The translations under genes were made by a program, and so were the position numbers. From NCBI RefSeq assembly GCF_006385135.1, contig NZ_CP041025.1, forward strand, positions 713,501-777,500: a DNA stretch of 64,000 nt. Reading direction: 5' to 3'. Of this stretch, positions 37,072 to 46,902 are shown in pieces. Under the pieces are notes generated by a model that was not told the DNA's origin, did not search any database, and saw only the letters and a list, made by a program, of their open reading frames with translations. This DNA is from Paremcibacter congregatus (GTDB taxonomy: Bacteria > Pseudomonadota > Alphaproteobacteria > Sphingomonadales > Emcibacteraceae). Within the stretch, counting starts at the first letter, position 1, and every line of letters begins with the position of its first letter.

Positions 37072-38250
37072 TCATTCCATATGCAGGGTCCTGAGGACTT
37101 CTAGGCAGGTGCAAAGGTTATGATAATCGCATTTTGCGCCGGCTAAACTTTTCTTGGTGGAATATTTTGAATTATCCCGCGCCAGAATGCGGAACCAGGC
37201 CCCGTTGACGTGGTCGACCATATGTTCCCAGCAATACTGCCAAAGTTCTGTATATTGATCATGATACCGTTCGGTTCCCGTTGCTTTATAAAGCATGGCG
37301 GCGGAGGTAATGCTCTCACTCTGAACCCAGAAATATTTATCCTCATCGCACCACTCCCCTTCCGGGGTGAAGCCATAGATCAGGCCGCCATATTTTTGAT
37401 CCCAAGCCTTCTCATAGGCGGAATTAAACAGAAACTCTGCCTTTTCCAGAAACCAGGGGTTCGGCATATGACGGTAAAGCATCATAAGAAGCTTGGCCCA
37501 TTCGGTCTGGTGACCGGGTTGGAAACCCCAGGGACGATAAAGATTCTTGGGGTCCGATTTGTTATAGTCCCAATCTATGTCAAATTGCGGCGTGTAATGT
37601 TCCCATATTAATCCGCCGGTGAGACTGGCTTGTCGTCCGACGATGTTATCGGCGATGGTTTTCGCACGCTGGAGGAAGGAAACCTCTCCCGTGGCCTCAT
37701 AGGCGGCGATCAAGGCTTCACAAAGATGCATATTTGAATTCTGGCCGCGGTAGTCCTGAAGGATGCCTTCGGGGCTGATTTCATCGGCATAGAGGCCATA
37801 TTCCTCAAGCCAGAATTTTTCTTCAAGGATATTGTATATATGGTGTAACGGGCGGGTGTCCTGCAGAAGACCCGCGCCATACGCGGTGGCATAGGCCAGA
37901 AGAACAAAGGCATAGCCGTAGGATTGCTGCGTCATGTCTTGAGGCTTGTGATTCTGCAGTGTCCATGCGTAGGAGCCGCTTTCCGGTTGCCAATGCGTGG
38001 TCTCAAGGTAGTCGAGCCCATGACGGGCAATGGCAAGGTAATTCGGGTTGTCAAAGGTCTTTCCGGCCAGTGCAAAATTAACGATGATTCGGCTGCTGGA
38101 CACGAGTTGGCGAAAGCCCGGATCAAAGACCGTGCCGTCATCAAGAAAATTCTGATAATATCCGCCACTCTGGTCGACCACGCGAGGTTCGTAGAAATCA
38201 AGGATATCCCGACAATGCTGCAGGAGAAATTCGGGTGAAGAGAAGTTCAT
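37072..38250 (-). CDS. AGE-family sugar epimerase/isomerase (mannose isomerase-like)
   Basis: This 392-residue protein is of the N-acylglucosamine 2-epimerase (alpha/alpha-barrel) family. Conserved pieces are WGFQPGHQTEWAKLLMMLYR, with a catalytic-type His, and YFWVQSESITSAAMLYKATG. The family includes D-mannose isomerase, cellobiose 2-epimerase and GlcNAc 2-epimerase. As the last gene after GH92 mannosidase, FHS permease and PfkB kinase, mannose to fructose isomerisation fits best, because a fructokinase then gives fructose 6-phosphate. The exact reaction needs an assay. Cytoplasmic; 11 bp after the kinase gene. Confidence 0.9.
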   Translation of the reverse strand: MNFSSPEFLLQHCRDILDFYEPRVVDQSGGYYQNFLDDGTVFDPGFRQLVSSSRIIVNFALAGKTFDNPNYLAIARHGLDYLETTHWQPESGSYAWTLQNHKPQDMTQQSYGYAFVLLAYATAYGAGLLQDTRPLHHIYNILEEKFWLEEYGLYADEISPEGILQDYRGQNSNMHLCEALIAAYEATGEVSFLQRAKTIADNIVGRQASLTGGLIWEHYTPQFDIDWDYNKSDPKNLYRPWGFQPGHQTEWAKLLMMLYRHMPNPWFLEKAEFLFNSAYEKAWDQKYGGLIYGFTPEGEWCDEDKYFWVQSESITSAAMLYKATGTERYHDQYTELWQYCWEHMVDHVNGAWFRILARDNSKYSTKKSLAGAKCDYHNLCTCLEVLRTLHME

Positions 38251-38261
38251 AATAATTCCAG

Positions 38262-39248
38262 CTATGTAGAGGAAGCGTCAGGGAAGGACCGGGTGAAGAG
38301 GCTGTTGGCTTCATTCAGGTCCGGTAGAGCGGGGAAGGCGCCAGCCTTGGTCACGGTGCAGGCACCGCAGCAAAGGGCAAACATCAAAAGCTCCGGCAAC
38401 TTGCTGCGGTCAACTATCGCGGCAAAGGGATCATTTGTCCGGCTGATCGCATGGAGAAATCCCCCTATGAAGGCATCCCCACCAGCCGTTGTATCAACAG
38501 GATCAACGGGCGGCGGTGATATTTCTCCGCTGTAACTGGCCGTATGATAGCTCATGATATTGCCACCATCGGTCACCAGGAGAAGCTGGCAGGTCGTCTT
38601 TAAGGCCTCCCGGATGTAGCTTTCCAGGTCGCCCGAAGCCAGATACTCCAGTTCGTCCCGGGAGAATTTGACCACATGGGATTTATAGACCAGGCTGTTG
38701 ACCCGGTCTTTATCGGCATGCCCGTCCGGCCATAAATTATGACGTAAATTGACATCGAAACTGATCAGGTTGTTTTGGCGCAAGGCCTGATCGACGGCAT
38801 AATGGGTGCAGGTGGTAATGGCGTCGGTGGTGAGGGTGTTTGAACAGAAATGAAAGATCACCGGATCAGAGAACCAGGCGTTATCCACCTGTTCTGGCGT
38901 CATCAGAAGGTCAGCCGTTTCATGGCGGTAGAAGGAAAAACGTCGATCACCATCAGGGGCGCGTTCGACAAAGGCCAGCGCTGTTTTTGCCGTTGGATGT
39001 TGCAGCAGAAAGCGGGTGTCGACACCATATCTTTCAAGAGCCTGCTTGAGAAAATCTCCAAAGATCCCACTGCCCACCTGTCCGGCGAAATAGGATTTTC
39101 CGCCCAGTTTTGCCACAGCAACAGCGGCGTTGGCCGGGGCGCCACCCGGATATTGACGGTAGTCCTTGAGGGTCAGTCCATCGCTTTGATGTTCGCTGAT
39201 GGACAGAAAATCGATTAAGAGTTCTCCAAAACAAAACACTGGTCTCAT
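38262..39248 (-). CDS. PfkB-family carbohydrate kinase (fructokinase-like)
   Basis: This 328-residue ribokinase-type sugar kinase has FCFGELLIDF at the N-terminus, GGAPANAAVAVAKLG (PfkB signature 1 region), and DTTAGGDAFIGGFLHA (signature 2 with the catalytic Asp). I chose the ATG at 39248, which overlaps the permease stop as ATGA, with GGGA upstream; the longer form adds 20 residues with no family match. In this operon it should phosphorylate fructose made from mannose by the AGE-family protein, or possibly mannose itself. Confidence 0.92.
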   Translation of the reverse strand: MRPVFCFGELLIDFLSISEHQSDGLTLKDYRQYPGGAPANAAVAVAKLGGKSYFAGQVGSGIFGDFLKQALERYGVDTRFLLQHPTAKTALAFVERAPDGDRRFSFYRHETADLLMTPEQVDNAWFSDPVIFHFCSNTLTTDAITTCTHYAVDQALRQNNLISFDVNLRHNLWPDGHADKDRVNSLVYKSHVVKFSRDELEYLASGDLESYIREALKTTCQLLLVTDGGNIMSYHTASYSGEISPPPVDPVDTTAGGDAFIGGFLHAISRTNDPFAAIVDRSKLPELLMFALCCGACTVTKAGAFPALPDLNEANSLFTRSFPDASST

Positions 39249-40495
39249 GATGTTATCCCGGCATAAGATTTCGAGACAGGTTGCTTGCTTCCTGATAAAG
39301 CATACCATGTGATATAGGTGTAGGCCAGCGCAGGGACGAGAAAACTCACCTGGACATTAAAGTTGTCGGCGGCCAGCCCCTGAAACAGTGGGATGATGGC
39401 GCCACCGACAATAGCCTGACAGAGCAAACCAGACCCGCGGGAAGTAAGAGGGCCGAGACCGCGGATCGCAAGGCTGAAAATAGTTGGAAACATGATGGAA
39501 TTGAAGAAGCCGACACCGATGATGGACCAGACCGCGAGATCACCTTCGCTGAATACGCTTATCAGGACCATACAGATCGCGAGCAGGGCATTGCTGGCCA
39601 GCACATAGGCCGGGGGGACAAAACGCGTCAGGGCGGCGCCGACGAACCGTCCAATCATGGCGGCTCCCCAGTAATAGGACACCATGCGTCCGGCCTGATG
39701 TTCGCTCATCTGGCCGATATGGTCTTCAGAAAAATAATTGACCAGGAAGCTGCCGATGGAGACTTCCGCCCCGACATAGAGAAAGATCGCGAGGGCGCCG
39801 AACAGAAGGGTAGGGTGGCGCCAGATGCTGTCATCTTTCGAAGATATCTCGTTTTCAGGGTGTGGGGCTTCCACATCCGGCAGGTGAAGCATCTTGAAGG
39901 TGCACGCGGTGACGATGATAAAACCGGCCAGTATGAGATAGGGCAGTTGAACGGCCGTCGCATCTGCAGTTGTTTCCTGCAAAGCACCAAAAATCAACAG
40001 CGCCCCGAAGAGCGGGCCCAGCGTATGGCCGAGGGAATTAATGGCCTGGGCCAGGTTCAGCCGGCTGGCGGCGGTATTCTGTGGCCCGAGAATGGCGACA
40101 TAGGGATTGGCGGAAACCTGCAGAATAGTGATGCCGCTGGCGAGAATGAAAAGGGCCGCGAGGAACAAGCCATATACCCCCAGTTCGGCCGCGGGGTAGA
40201 ACAGCAGGCACCCTGTCGCCATAATGGACAGACCGGTGATGATGCCTTTGAGGTAACCGATCCTTTCGATCAGTTTCCCGGCGAAGGGGGCGACGAGAAA
40301 ATACGCGCCAAAAAAACAAAATTGTACCAACATCGCCTGGGTATAGCTTAACTCAAAGGCCGCCTTGAGATGAGGTATGAGAATATCGTTAAGGGCAGTA
40401 ATAAACCCCCAAATAAAAAACAATGTGGTCATCACGGCAAAGGGGGCGTGATAGCCCGCTTTACCGGGTGCAGCTTTGGGCATACTTTGATCCAT
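39245..40495 (-). CDS. FHS-family MFS sugar permease (GluP/FucP-like)
   Basis: This 416-residue protein has twelve predicted membrane helices. It has family text of the fucose-galactose-H+ symporters: FFIWGFITALNDILIPHLK in helix 1 and ILQVSANPYVAILGPQNTAASRLNLAQA in helices 4-5. It imports a free hexose with protons across the inner membrane. Mannose is the likely cargo because the gene lies between a GH92 mannosidase (28-bp gap) and a sugar kinase (ATGA overlap). Confidence 0.93.
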   Translation of the reverse strand: MDQSMPKAAPGKAGYHAPFAVMTTLFFIWGFITALNDILIPHLKAAFELSYTQAMLVQFCFFGAYFLVAPFAGKLIERIGYLKGIITGLSIMATGCLLFYPAAELGVYGLFLAALFILASGITILQVSANPYVAILGPQNTAASRLNLAQAINSLGHTLGPLFGALLIFGALQETTADATAVQLPYLILAGFIIVTACTFKMLHLPDVEAPHPENEISSKDDSIWRHPTLLFGALAIFLYVGAEVSIGSFLVNYFSEDHIGQMSEHQAGRMVSYYWGAAMIGRFVGAALTRFVPPAYVLASNALLAICMVLISVFSEGDLAVWSIIGVGFFNSIMFPTIFSLAIRGLGPLTSRGSGLLCQAIVGGAIIPLFQGLAADNFNVQVSFLVPALAYTYITWYALSGSKQPVSKSYAGITS

Positions 40496-40523
40496 TATTA
40501 TGGTCCGCTTTCTTGAGAGGGTA

Positions 40524-42926
40524 TTATCTGTTCACGCTTAATGACGGGGGACGTTGATCCTGTTGCGTTGCCCATGCCTTGTTGGGCTTGTCGGACATCT
40601 CGAAATGCAGTTGACCACCCGCCATGATATCCTGATGGGTGATATAGCTGCGGTTCAACGGCGCGCCATTGAGGGTGGCGGATGCAATATACTTATGGGT
40701 TTCCGACAGGTTTGAAGCCGTGACGCCAAAATGTTTGCCATTTTGCAGGGTGAGGGAGATTTCCGGCACCTGCGGCGCCCCGATGGCATAACTAAGATCG
40801 CCGGGGGCTACCGGGTAAAAACCCATGCTGGAAAAAATGTACCAGGCCGACATTTGCCCGACATCGTCATTGCCCGCAAGGCCATCCGGCTTGTCGGAAG
40901 ACAAGGTATCCATGATTTGGCGAATACGCGCCTGGGTGCGCCAGGGCTGCCCGGCATAGTTATACAGATAGGCGATATGGTGGCTTGGTTCATTGCCGTG
41001 CGCATATTGCCCGATCAGGCCCGCGATATCCTCATGTTCCTTGATTTTTTCATGGTCCAGTTCTTTCGTGAACAGGGTATCAAGGCGTTCGATGAAAGGG
41101 GTGTCTCCACCCATCAGATCAATCAGCCCCGCAATGTCATGCGGCACATAGAAACTATACTGGAAACTGCTGCCTTCGGTGAAAGGGCCCATCAATTTGG
41201 CTTCTTCCGGATCGAAATCAGGATTCCATTTTCCCTGACTGTCCTTGCCGCGCATGAATTTGACGCGGGGATCAAACAGGTTTTTGTAGGATGTCGCCCG
41301 ACCGTAGAATTCCTGCGCGGTTTCATCATCCCCAAGTTCCTCAAACAGGCGTGCAATCGTCCAGTCGTCATAGGCGTATTCGAGGGTGATGGAAACCGAC
41401 TCCGCCAGTTTATCCATCGGAACATAGCCATATTTCTTATAGGCTGGAATGGCGTCATAGGACGGATGATTGGCGGTATCGAGGATGGCTTGTTTTGCCA
41501 GATCGATATCGAATCCCCGAATGCCTTTCAAATAGGCGTCAGATATCACCGATACGGCGTGATAACCAATCATGGTCCAGGTTTCATGAGCCTGAAAAGA
41601 CCATATGGGCAGCATGTTGTTGTAGCTTTGTTGGTAATGAAGCAGCATGGACTGAATCATGTCCGGCACACGGTCCGGGGCGACATAGGTGAGCAGGGGG
41701 TGTAGCGCCCGATAGGTGTCCCACAAGGAAAACAGGGTATAGTTGGTATGGTCGGTGGCTTTTTGAATCGTACCGTTCAGGCCAAGATACTCGCCGTTCA
41801 CGTCCTGGTAGATATGGGGAGCCTGTAACGCATGATACAGAGCAGTATAGACCTGCCGTTTTTGGCTATCTGTTCCTTTCATGTTTATCACGGATAATTG
41901 TGTGTCCCATTTCTTCTTTGTTTCGGCGCGGACCCGGTCAAAATCCCAATGATCTATTTCTGTATCCAGATTTTCCATAGCGTTGGCGTAACTAACCGCG
42001 GATTGTCCGACTTTAATCAACAAAGGTTCACGTGTCGGTTCGGTAAAGTGCGCGAGTATTTTTATGGCTTTGCCGGCGGCGTAAGGTTCGTCTGGATTAT
42101 TGATTGTGCTGGGACGGTTGTTCTTTTTGTCGAGACATCCATTGCAGCGGTATCTTTTGTTATCCAGATTATGGAGGTCAATATCTGTGAAAGGCCGCGA
42201 AAAGCGCACCGCGAAATACATCGGGCGGTTATTGGCCCAGCCATTGGTGGACCGGTGGATGAGCAAGGTTTGTTTGTCGAGGATCCTGACGTCGCTCCAG
42301 ATCACTTTGTTGTCAAAGTTATACATGGAGGTTGTCAGGTCCAGCATCACATGGGCTTCCTCCCCGCGAGAGAAGCTATAGCGATGCATGCTGGCGCGGT
42401 CCGTGGCGGTGAGTTCCGCATGAATGCCATAATCCAGAAGGTCGACGGCATAATACCCCGGGGAGGCGGTTTCACGGTCGTGGTCAAAGCGAGAGCGATA
42501 GCCTGTTTCCGGATGTTCAGCTGTTCCGGCGGTGATATGGGCTTCGCCAATCATCGGCATGATCAACAGGTCGCCGAGATCCGAATGCCCGGTGCCGCTG
42601 AAATGGGTGTGCGAGAAACCGATGATGGTACTGTCATCATAATGATATCCCGCGCTATGTTTGTATATTTCCGGCTGGGGATCTTTGCCACGGTACAGGT
42701 TTGCCGTATCGGGGCTGAGCTGCACCATGCCAAAGGGCGTGACGGCGCCAGGGAACGTATGACCGTCACCACCTGTTCCAATGAAAGGGTCTACCCACTG
42801 ACTGTTTTCGGGGTCACGGGGGGTGTCTTTTGCATATAGCACCTGAGGGGCAAGGGGGCAGAGTGTCATCATGATCAGGGCAAGGCCGATCGATGATTTT
42901 TTTATGATACGGGGGAACCTTTGCAT
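40524..42926 (-). CDS. GH92 family alpha-mannosidase, exported
   Basis: This 800-residue protein has a signal peptide (~1-32, ending QVLYA). GH92 hallmarks are WVDPFIGTGGDGHTFPGAV, FGMVQLSPDT, GFSHTHFSGTGHSDLGD and GNDDVGQMSAWYIFSSMGFY, the last holding catalytic-region acidic residues. GH92 enzymes are calcium-dependent inverting exo-alpha-mannosidases acting on alpha-1,2, -1,3, -1,4 or -1,6 mannosides, as in mannans or N-glycans. It should release mannose in the periplasm from oligosaccharides imported by the mannoside TBDR. First gene of the operon, with a LacI-type operator 61 bp upstream of its start. Confidence 0.95.
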   Translation of the reverse strand: MQRFPRIIKKSSIGLALIMMTLCPLAPQVLYAKDTPRDPENSQWVDPFIGTGGDGHTFPGAVTPFGMVQLSPDTANLYRGKDPQPEIYKHSAGYHYDDSTIIGFSHTHFSGTGHSDLGDLLIMPMIGEAHITAGTAEHPETGYRSRFDHDRETASPGYYAVDLLDYGIHAELTATDRASMHRYSFSRGEEAHVMLDLTTSMYNFDNKVIWSDVRILDKQTLLIHRSTNGWANNRPMYFAVRFSRPFTDIDLHNLDNKRYRCNGCLDKKNNRPSTINNPDEPYAAGKAIKILAHFTEPTREPLLIKVGQSAVSYANAMENLDTEIDHWDFDRVRAETKKKWDTQLSVINMKGTDSQKRQVYTALYHALQAPHIYQDVNGEYLGLNGTIQKATDHTNYTLFSLWDTYRALHPLLTYVAPDRVPDMIQSMLLHYQQSYNNMLPIWSFQAHETWTMIGYHAVSVISDAYLKGIRGFDIDLAKQAILDTANHPSYDAIPAYKKYGYVPMDKLAESVSITLEYAYDDWTIARLFEELGDDETAQEFYGRATSYKNLFDPRVKFMRGKDSQGKWNPDFDPEEAKLMGPFTEGSSFQYSFYVPHDIAGLIDLMGGDTPFIERLDTLFTKELDHEKIKEHEDIAGLIGQYAHGNEPSHHIAYLYNYAGQPWRTQARIRQIMDTLSSDKPDGLAGNDDVGQMSAWYIFSSMGFYPVAPGDLSYAIGAPQVPEISLTLQNGKHFGVTASNLSETHKYIASATLNGAPLNRSYITHQDIMAGGQLHFEMSDKPNKAWATQQDQRPPSLSVNR

Positions 42927-42987
42927 GCTTATTTTTCCTGTCTTAGTGCTATATTTTTAACATTTTTTATTATATAGATAGTGTTAA

Positions 42988-43001
42988 TTGGAACGTTCCA
43001 A
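42988..43001. promoter_or_regulatory. LacI-type operator 1 (TTGGAACGTTCCAA)
   Basis: A perfect 14-bp palindrome TTGGAACGTTCCAA, extendable to 16 bp with flanking A/T, lies between the divergent GH92 and LacI-family genes. It has the central CG of LacI/GalR sites and is identical to two copies upstream of the TBDR. It probably represses the GH92 operon and perhaps the regulator itself. Confidence 0.88.
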
Positions 43002-43085
43002 TAAAAGGCAATATAAGACCTTGTTCTTCATATTTCAATTGTTTTATACATAGAGAGCAGATTAAGCATAGGGCGCATAGGATAA

Positions 43086-44099
43086 ATGATCAAAAAGACA
43101 CCTAAGAAAAACGTCACTGTATTTGACGTGGCCGCATATGCCGGGGTTTCAAAATCCACAGTTTCATTGGTCCTGACCGGGAGCAGCAAGGTTAGTGAGA
43201 AGTCCAAAGCCAAAGTTTTGGAAGCGATGGATAAACTGGGCTACGTCTATAACCGGGATGCGGCGTCGTTACGGGGCAAGCGCCGCAGCTTGGTCGCCAT
43301 TGTGATTAACGATCTGTCTAATCCTTACTCCGCCCAGCTCGCGATCGGGCTTGAAAAATATATTCGCGCCATGGGCCTGTTTTCTATTCTGGTGAATAGT
43401 GCGGAAGACGTCGAAACCCAAGGCCAACTGGTCGACAAGCTGAAAGAATATAAAGTGGCGGCCTTCATCATTTGTCCGGCACCATATACAACGGCGGAAT
43501 GGATTAATGATCTGGTGGTTAGTGGTTTTCCGGTGATCAATATCATGCGGAAAGTTGCCGGGGCGCAGGTGCCAACTGTTTTGCCCGATAATATCACGGG
43601 AACTGAGCAGTCGACAGCCCATCTGATTGAAAAGGGATTCAAGCATATTGCCTTTCTGGGCGGGCGCGACAGCATTTCCGATTATCATGATCGCCTGGCG
43701 GGGTATAAAAATGCCATGACGGATGCAGGGCTTGCCTGTGACCCCAGGCTTCAGGTTCAGACTGATGCAAACCGGCATGGCGGACGGCAGGCTATTGGTG
43801 TGGCCCTTGATCTTGATCCTGAACTTGACGCGGTCGTGTGTTTTAACGATGTGATTGCTTATGGTGTGATTGAACAATTGCGCATGCTGGGCAGGGAGCC
43901 GGGTAAAGATCTGGCGATTGTCGGGTTCGACGATCTGGAGGATTCGCGTTTGATGTCGCCGGCCTTGTCCACCGTGAGTATTGATGCCGACAGAATTGGC
44001 CACAGGGTATGCCGTCTGCTGGAGCGACTACAGGACCAGGAACAAATTTCCGATACGATTCTTGTCGATGTGAAATTTGTTGAAAGAGATTCCGCGTGA
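43086..44099 (+). CDS. LacI-family transcriptional repressor of the mannoside locus
   Basis: This 337-residue protein has a LacI helix-turn-helix at residues ~9-32 (VTVFDVAAYAGVSKSTVSLV), a hinge helix (GYVYNRDAASLRGK) and a periplasmic-binding-like sensor domain (VAIVINDLSNPYSAQLAIGL ... VDAVVCFNDVIAYG-type region). It should bind the TTGGAACGTTCCAA palindromes and release them on binding mannose or a metabolite. It is divergent from the GH92 operon and upstream of the TBDR gene. AGGA lies 5 bp before the ATG. Confidence 0.93.
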   Translation: MIKKTPKKNVTVFDVAAYAGVSKSTVSLVLTGSSKVSEKSKAKVLEAMDKLGYVYNRDAASLRGKRRSLVAIVINDLSNPYSAQLAIGLEKYIRAMGLFSILVNSAEDVETQGQLVDKLKEYKVAAFIICPAPYTTAEWINDLVVSGFPVINIMRKVAGAQVPTVLPDNITGTEQSTAHLIEKGFKHIAFLGGRDSISDYHDRLAGYKNAMTDAGLACDPRLQVQTDANRHGGRQAIGVALDLDPELDAVVCFNDVIAYGVIEQLRMLGREPGKDLAIVGFDDLEDSRLMSPALSTVSIDADRIGHRVCRLLERLQDQEQISDTILVDVKFVERDSA

Positions 44100-44290
44100 T
44101 AGTCTAGTTTATCGGAGAGACATTGATCTTCGGAATTTTTATGCTTGTTTTTCAAGGATATATGGTATTTTCAGTTACTTGCCCTGTTTTATTTGAATTT
44201 AGATAACAGTCCTGCCTTTTTGATAAAAGGATAGATTACCCGCCAATATATTTTCTTGATTTTTTCAATTCCCTCATTTATGGTCCTTTT

Positions 44291-44304
44291 TTGGAACGTT
44301 CCAA
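44291..44304. promoter_or_regulatory. LacI-type operator 2 (TTGGAACGTTCCAA)
   Basis: An exact copy of the 14-bp palindrome, 121 bp before the TBDR start codon. The 44100-44411 gap otherwise contains no gene. Confidence 0.9.
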
Positions 44305-44324
44305 TACATCAATGGGTTTTGATT

Positions 44325-44338
44325 TTGGAACGTTCCAA
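44325..44338. promoter_or_regulatory. LacI-type operator 3 (TTGGAACGTTCCAA)
   Basis: A second copy in the TBDR promoter, 34 bp from operator 2 measured start to start (a little over three helical turns). Paired binding is plausible. Confidence 0.9.
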
Positions 44339-44411
44339 AAAAGGGAGGTGTCGGTGGTTTTCTCAACCTCATACCTGTAAGAGGAATGCTCAAAAAAAGG
44401 TTTAAAATGTT

Positions 44412-46856
44412 ATGAAAAATATATTGCTTATGACAGTAAGTTTATCATCATTGATGATGACAAATGCGGCGTCGGGAGCCCAGGTTGTTGATGAAACGGC
44501 ATCTGGAACCACTGAGATTGAAGAGGTGGTTACAGTCGGGAGCCGACGCAAGGGCCGGACCATTTTGGAAACCCCCGTACCCGTTGATGTGCTGAGTGGA
44601 GCGGAGTTAAGCTCGACAGGATCGGGAGATCTGCAGGATGTGCTTCAAACTGTGTCTCCTTCCTTTAACGTGTCACGTAGTCCGGTAGATGATGGCGGAA
44701 CTTTTGTGCGCACGCCGACATTACGCGGCCTGCCCGGTGGCAAGACCTTGGTGCTGGTTAATGGCAAACGGGTCCATCGCTCCGCCCTGATCAGCCTGAG
44801 TGGGGAGCAGGATAACAAGGTGGGTTCGCATGCAGTTGACTTGTCCCAGTTCCCCGTGGCGGCTGTAAAGCGTATTGAAGTTTTGCGTGACGGCGCTTCG
44901 GCTCAGTATGGTTCCGATGCGGTGGCCGGGGTGATTAACATCGTTTTGAAAGACCAAACAGGGGCGTCGGCTTATGCTCAATATGGTCAATATTACAAGG
45001 GTGACGGCGAAGATTTCCAGTTTGGCGCCAATGTCGGCCTGGCCTTGACGGATAAGGGGTATGTCAATGTCACTTTTGAGTATCTCAATTCAAATGCGAC
45101 TTCGCGGGGTGTGCAGTCGCCTTCTGCCCAGGCCGTGATTGATGCCGGTGGACCGGGGGCATCATCTGTTCCGGTTCCGGCCATCGTATGGGGTCTGCCG
45201 AACCGTGAATGGTATCGCGTTGTTTATAACGCCGGCCTGGAGGTCGCAGAAAATACCGAGGCCTATATCTTCGGTAATTACGGCAACAGCAATCAGGACG
45301 GCAGCTTCTTTTATCGTGATCCGGTGAATAACGGGGCGTTTGCGCGTTCCGCCTTTCAGGATGGACCGGACGCCATATATCCGGATTACAGCCTGACAGA
45401 CAGATACCCTGGTGGGTTCACCCCACGGTTCTTCGGCAATGTGGTGGATTACAGTGTCAACCTCGGCCTTAAAGGCGAGTTTGATTCGGGGCTTACCTGG
45501 GATTTGAGTGGGGCAACAGGGGCCGGCAAGGTCGATTATACCCTGAAGAATTCCATTAACCCTTCCATGGGGGCGGATTCACCAACGGAATTTAAACCAG
45601 GTGTTCTGGTGAATTCAGAACAGCAGATCAATCTTGATTTTTCTTACCCCTGGCAGATCAGTGGTTTGGATGGACCGATCAATGTGGCTTTCGGGAGTGA
45701 AATCAGACGGGAAACCTATGAAATTCGTCCTGGCGACGAGGCATCCTGGCAGGTGGGACGCCTGACAGATCTTGGCGTGGGTTCCAACGGATTTCAGGGC
45801 TTCAGTCCGGCTCAGGCCAGCAAGAACAGTCGCCATAATGTGGCGTTCTATCTTGATGTTGAGGCTGATTTGAGTGAGGATTTTCAGGTTGGCGTTGCCG
45901 GTCGTTTCGAGGATTTCTCTGATTTTGGCTCGACGTTTGACGGCAAGATTTCTGCCCGATATCAAATTTCTGAAATGATTGCTATTCGTGGGGCCGCGTC
46001 CACGGGTTTTCGCGCGCCGACGGTGGGCCAGTCCAACATGATCAATACGGGGACGTCCTTTATTGATGGTGAATTGATCGCCAGCGGCATCTTGCCGCCG
46101 ACCAGTCCGATAGCAGCCTATTTCGGGGGCAAAGGACTGACACCGGAAAACGCCACAAACTTCTCGGCGGGCATTGTCTTGCAGCCTGCGGATAACGCCT
46201 CTGTTACCTTTGATTATTACAATATTAAAATCACCGACCGTATCGGACTGACAAGTAATAATACCGTGACTGATGAGGCGCGGGCGATCCTGATCGGGCA
46301 AGGGGTAACATCCGCGGCGACAATCGGCGCCGTACGCTTTTTCACCAACGGGTATGATTCCCGGACAACCGGATTTGACATTGTCGGGAATTATGATGTC
46401 GATATGGGTGAGGGCCAGTTGAGATTTACGCTTGGGTATAACTACAACGATACCAAAATTCTGGGTTTTGATCCGGATGTTCTGAATGGTCGGGCAATAT
46501 TGAATATTCAGAATATGGTGCCTAAGTCGAAAGGAACGCTTTCCATTACCTATGATTATGGTGATCTTGTATTGTCCGCCCGGGCGAAATATTTCGGGTC
46601 CTGGACGTTCACCGAATCCAATGCGGCGCCGGTGGAAAATGCCGTTGAATCAGGCAGTGAACTGACCCTAGATATCTCTGCGGCGTATAACTTTGCCGAG
46701 CATTATACCTTTAAGGTCGGCGTGGATAACCTGTTTGATAATTACCCAGACCGTTTTTATGCCCCCGGGGATTGTTGCGGGCGGGTTTATTCCGGTGCAT
46801 CGCCCTATGGCTTCGACGGCGGCTTCTACTATGCCCGCATGTCGGCCAATTTTTAA
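44412..46856 (+). CDS. TonB-dependent receptor of the mannoside locus
   Basis: This 814-residue outer-membrane receptor has a signal peptide (MKNILLMTVSLSSLMMTNAASGA) and a TonB-box-like EIEEVVTVGSRRKGR. The plug carries PTLRGLPGGKTLVLVNGKRVHR and VLRDGASAQYGSDAVAGVIN, and the barrel ends in YARMSANF. Two LacI-type operators in its promoter match the one before the GH92 operon, so it should be co-induced with mannosidase and import alpha-mannosides. Terminated by the hairpin at 46903. Confidence 0.95.
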   Translation: MKNILLMTVSLSSLMMTNAASGAQVVDETASGTTEIEEVVTVGSRRKGRTILETPVPVDVLSGAELSSTGSGDLQDVLQTVSPSFNVSRSPVDDGGTFVRTPTLRGLPGGKTLVLVNGKRVHRSALISLSGEQDNKVGSHAVDLSQFPVAAVKRIEVLRDGASAQYGSDAVAGVINIVLKDQTGASAYAQYGQYYKGDGEDFQFGANVGLALTDKGYVNVTFEYLNSNATSRGVQSPSAQAVIDAGGPGASSVPVPAIVWGLPNREWYRVVYNAGLEVAENTEAYIFGNYGNSNQDGSFFYRDPVNNGAFARSAFQDGPDAIYPDYSLTDRYPGGFTPRFFGNVVDYSVNLGLKGEFDSGLTWDLSGATGAGKVDYTLKNSINPSMGADSPTEFKPGVLVNSEQQINLDFSYPWQISGLDGPINVAFGSEIRRETYEIRPGDEASWQVGRLTDLGVGSNGFQGFSPAQASKNSRHNVAFYLDVEADLSEDFQVGVAGRFEDFSDFGSTFDGKISARYQISEMIAIRGAASTGFRAPTVGQSNMINTGTSFIDGELIASGILPPTSPIAAYFGGKGLTPENATNFSAGIVLQPADNASVTFDYYNIKITDRIGLTSNNTVTDEARAILIGQGVTSAATIGAVRFFTNGYDSRTTGFDIVGNYDVDMGEGQLRFTLGYNYNDTKILGFDPDVLNGRAILNIQNMVPKSKGTLSITYDYGDLVLSARAKYFGSWTFTESNAAPVENAVESGSELTLDISAAYNFAEHYTFKVGVDNLFDNYPDRFYAPGDCCGRVYSGASPYGFDGGFYYARMSANF

Positions 46857-46871
46857 CGTGATGTATTTTTA

Positions 46872-46896
46872 ATAAACTGAGAGTCCTTCAGTTTAT
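46872..46896. other. Small hairpin downstream of the mannoside TBDR
   Basis: ATAAACTGA / TCAGTTTAT forms a 9-bp stem (46872-46880 and 46888-46896), 15 bp after the TBDR stop and directly before the terminator hairpin. It may protect the 3' end of the message. Confidence 0.5.
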
Positions 46897-46902
46897 CGAC
46901 TT

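Noticed and set aside
40731-42839. Long plus-strand ORFs (40731-41705 and 41898-42839)
   Set aside because: They are antisense to the GH92 mannosidase, whose motifs are all in the opposite frame; composition reflects the codon bias of the real gene.
43269-44003. 244-codon minus-strand ORF
   Set aside because: It lies antisense within the LacI-family gene, which has clear helix-turn-helix and sensor-domain sequence.
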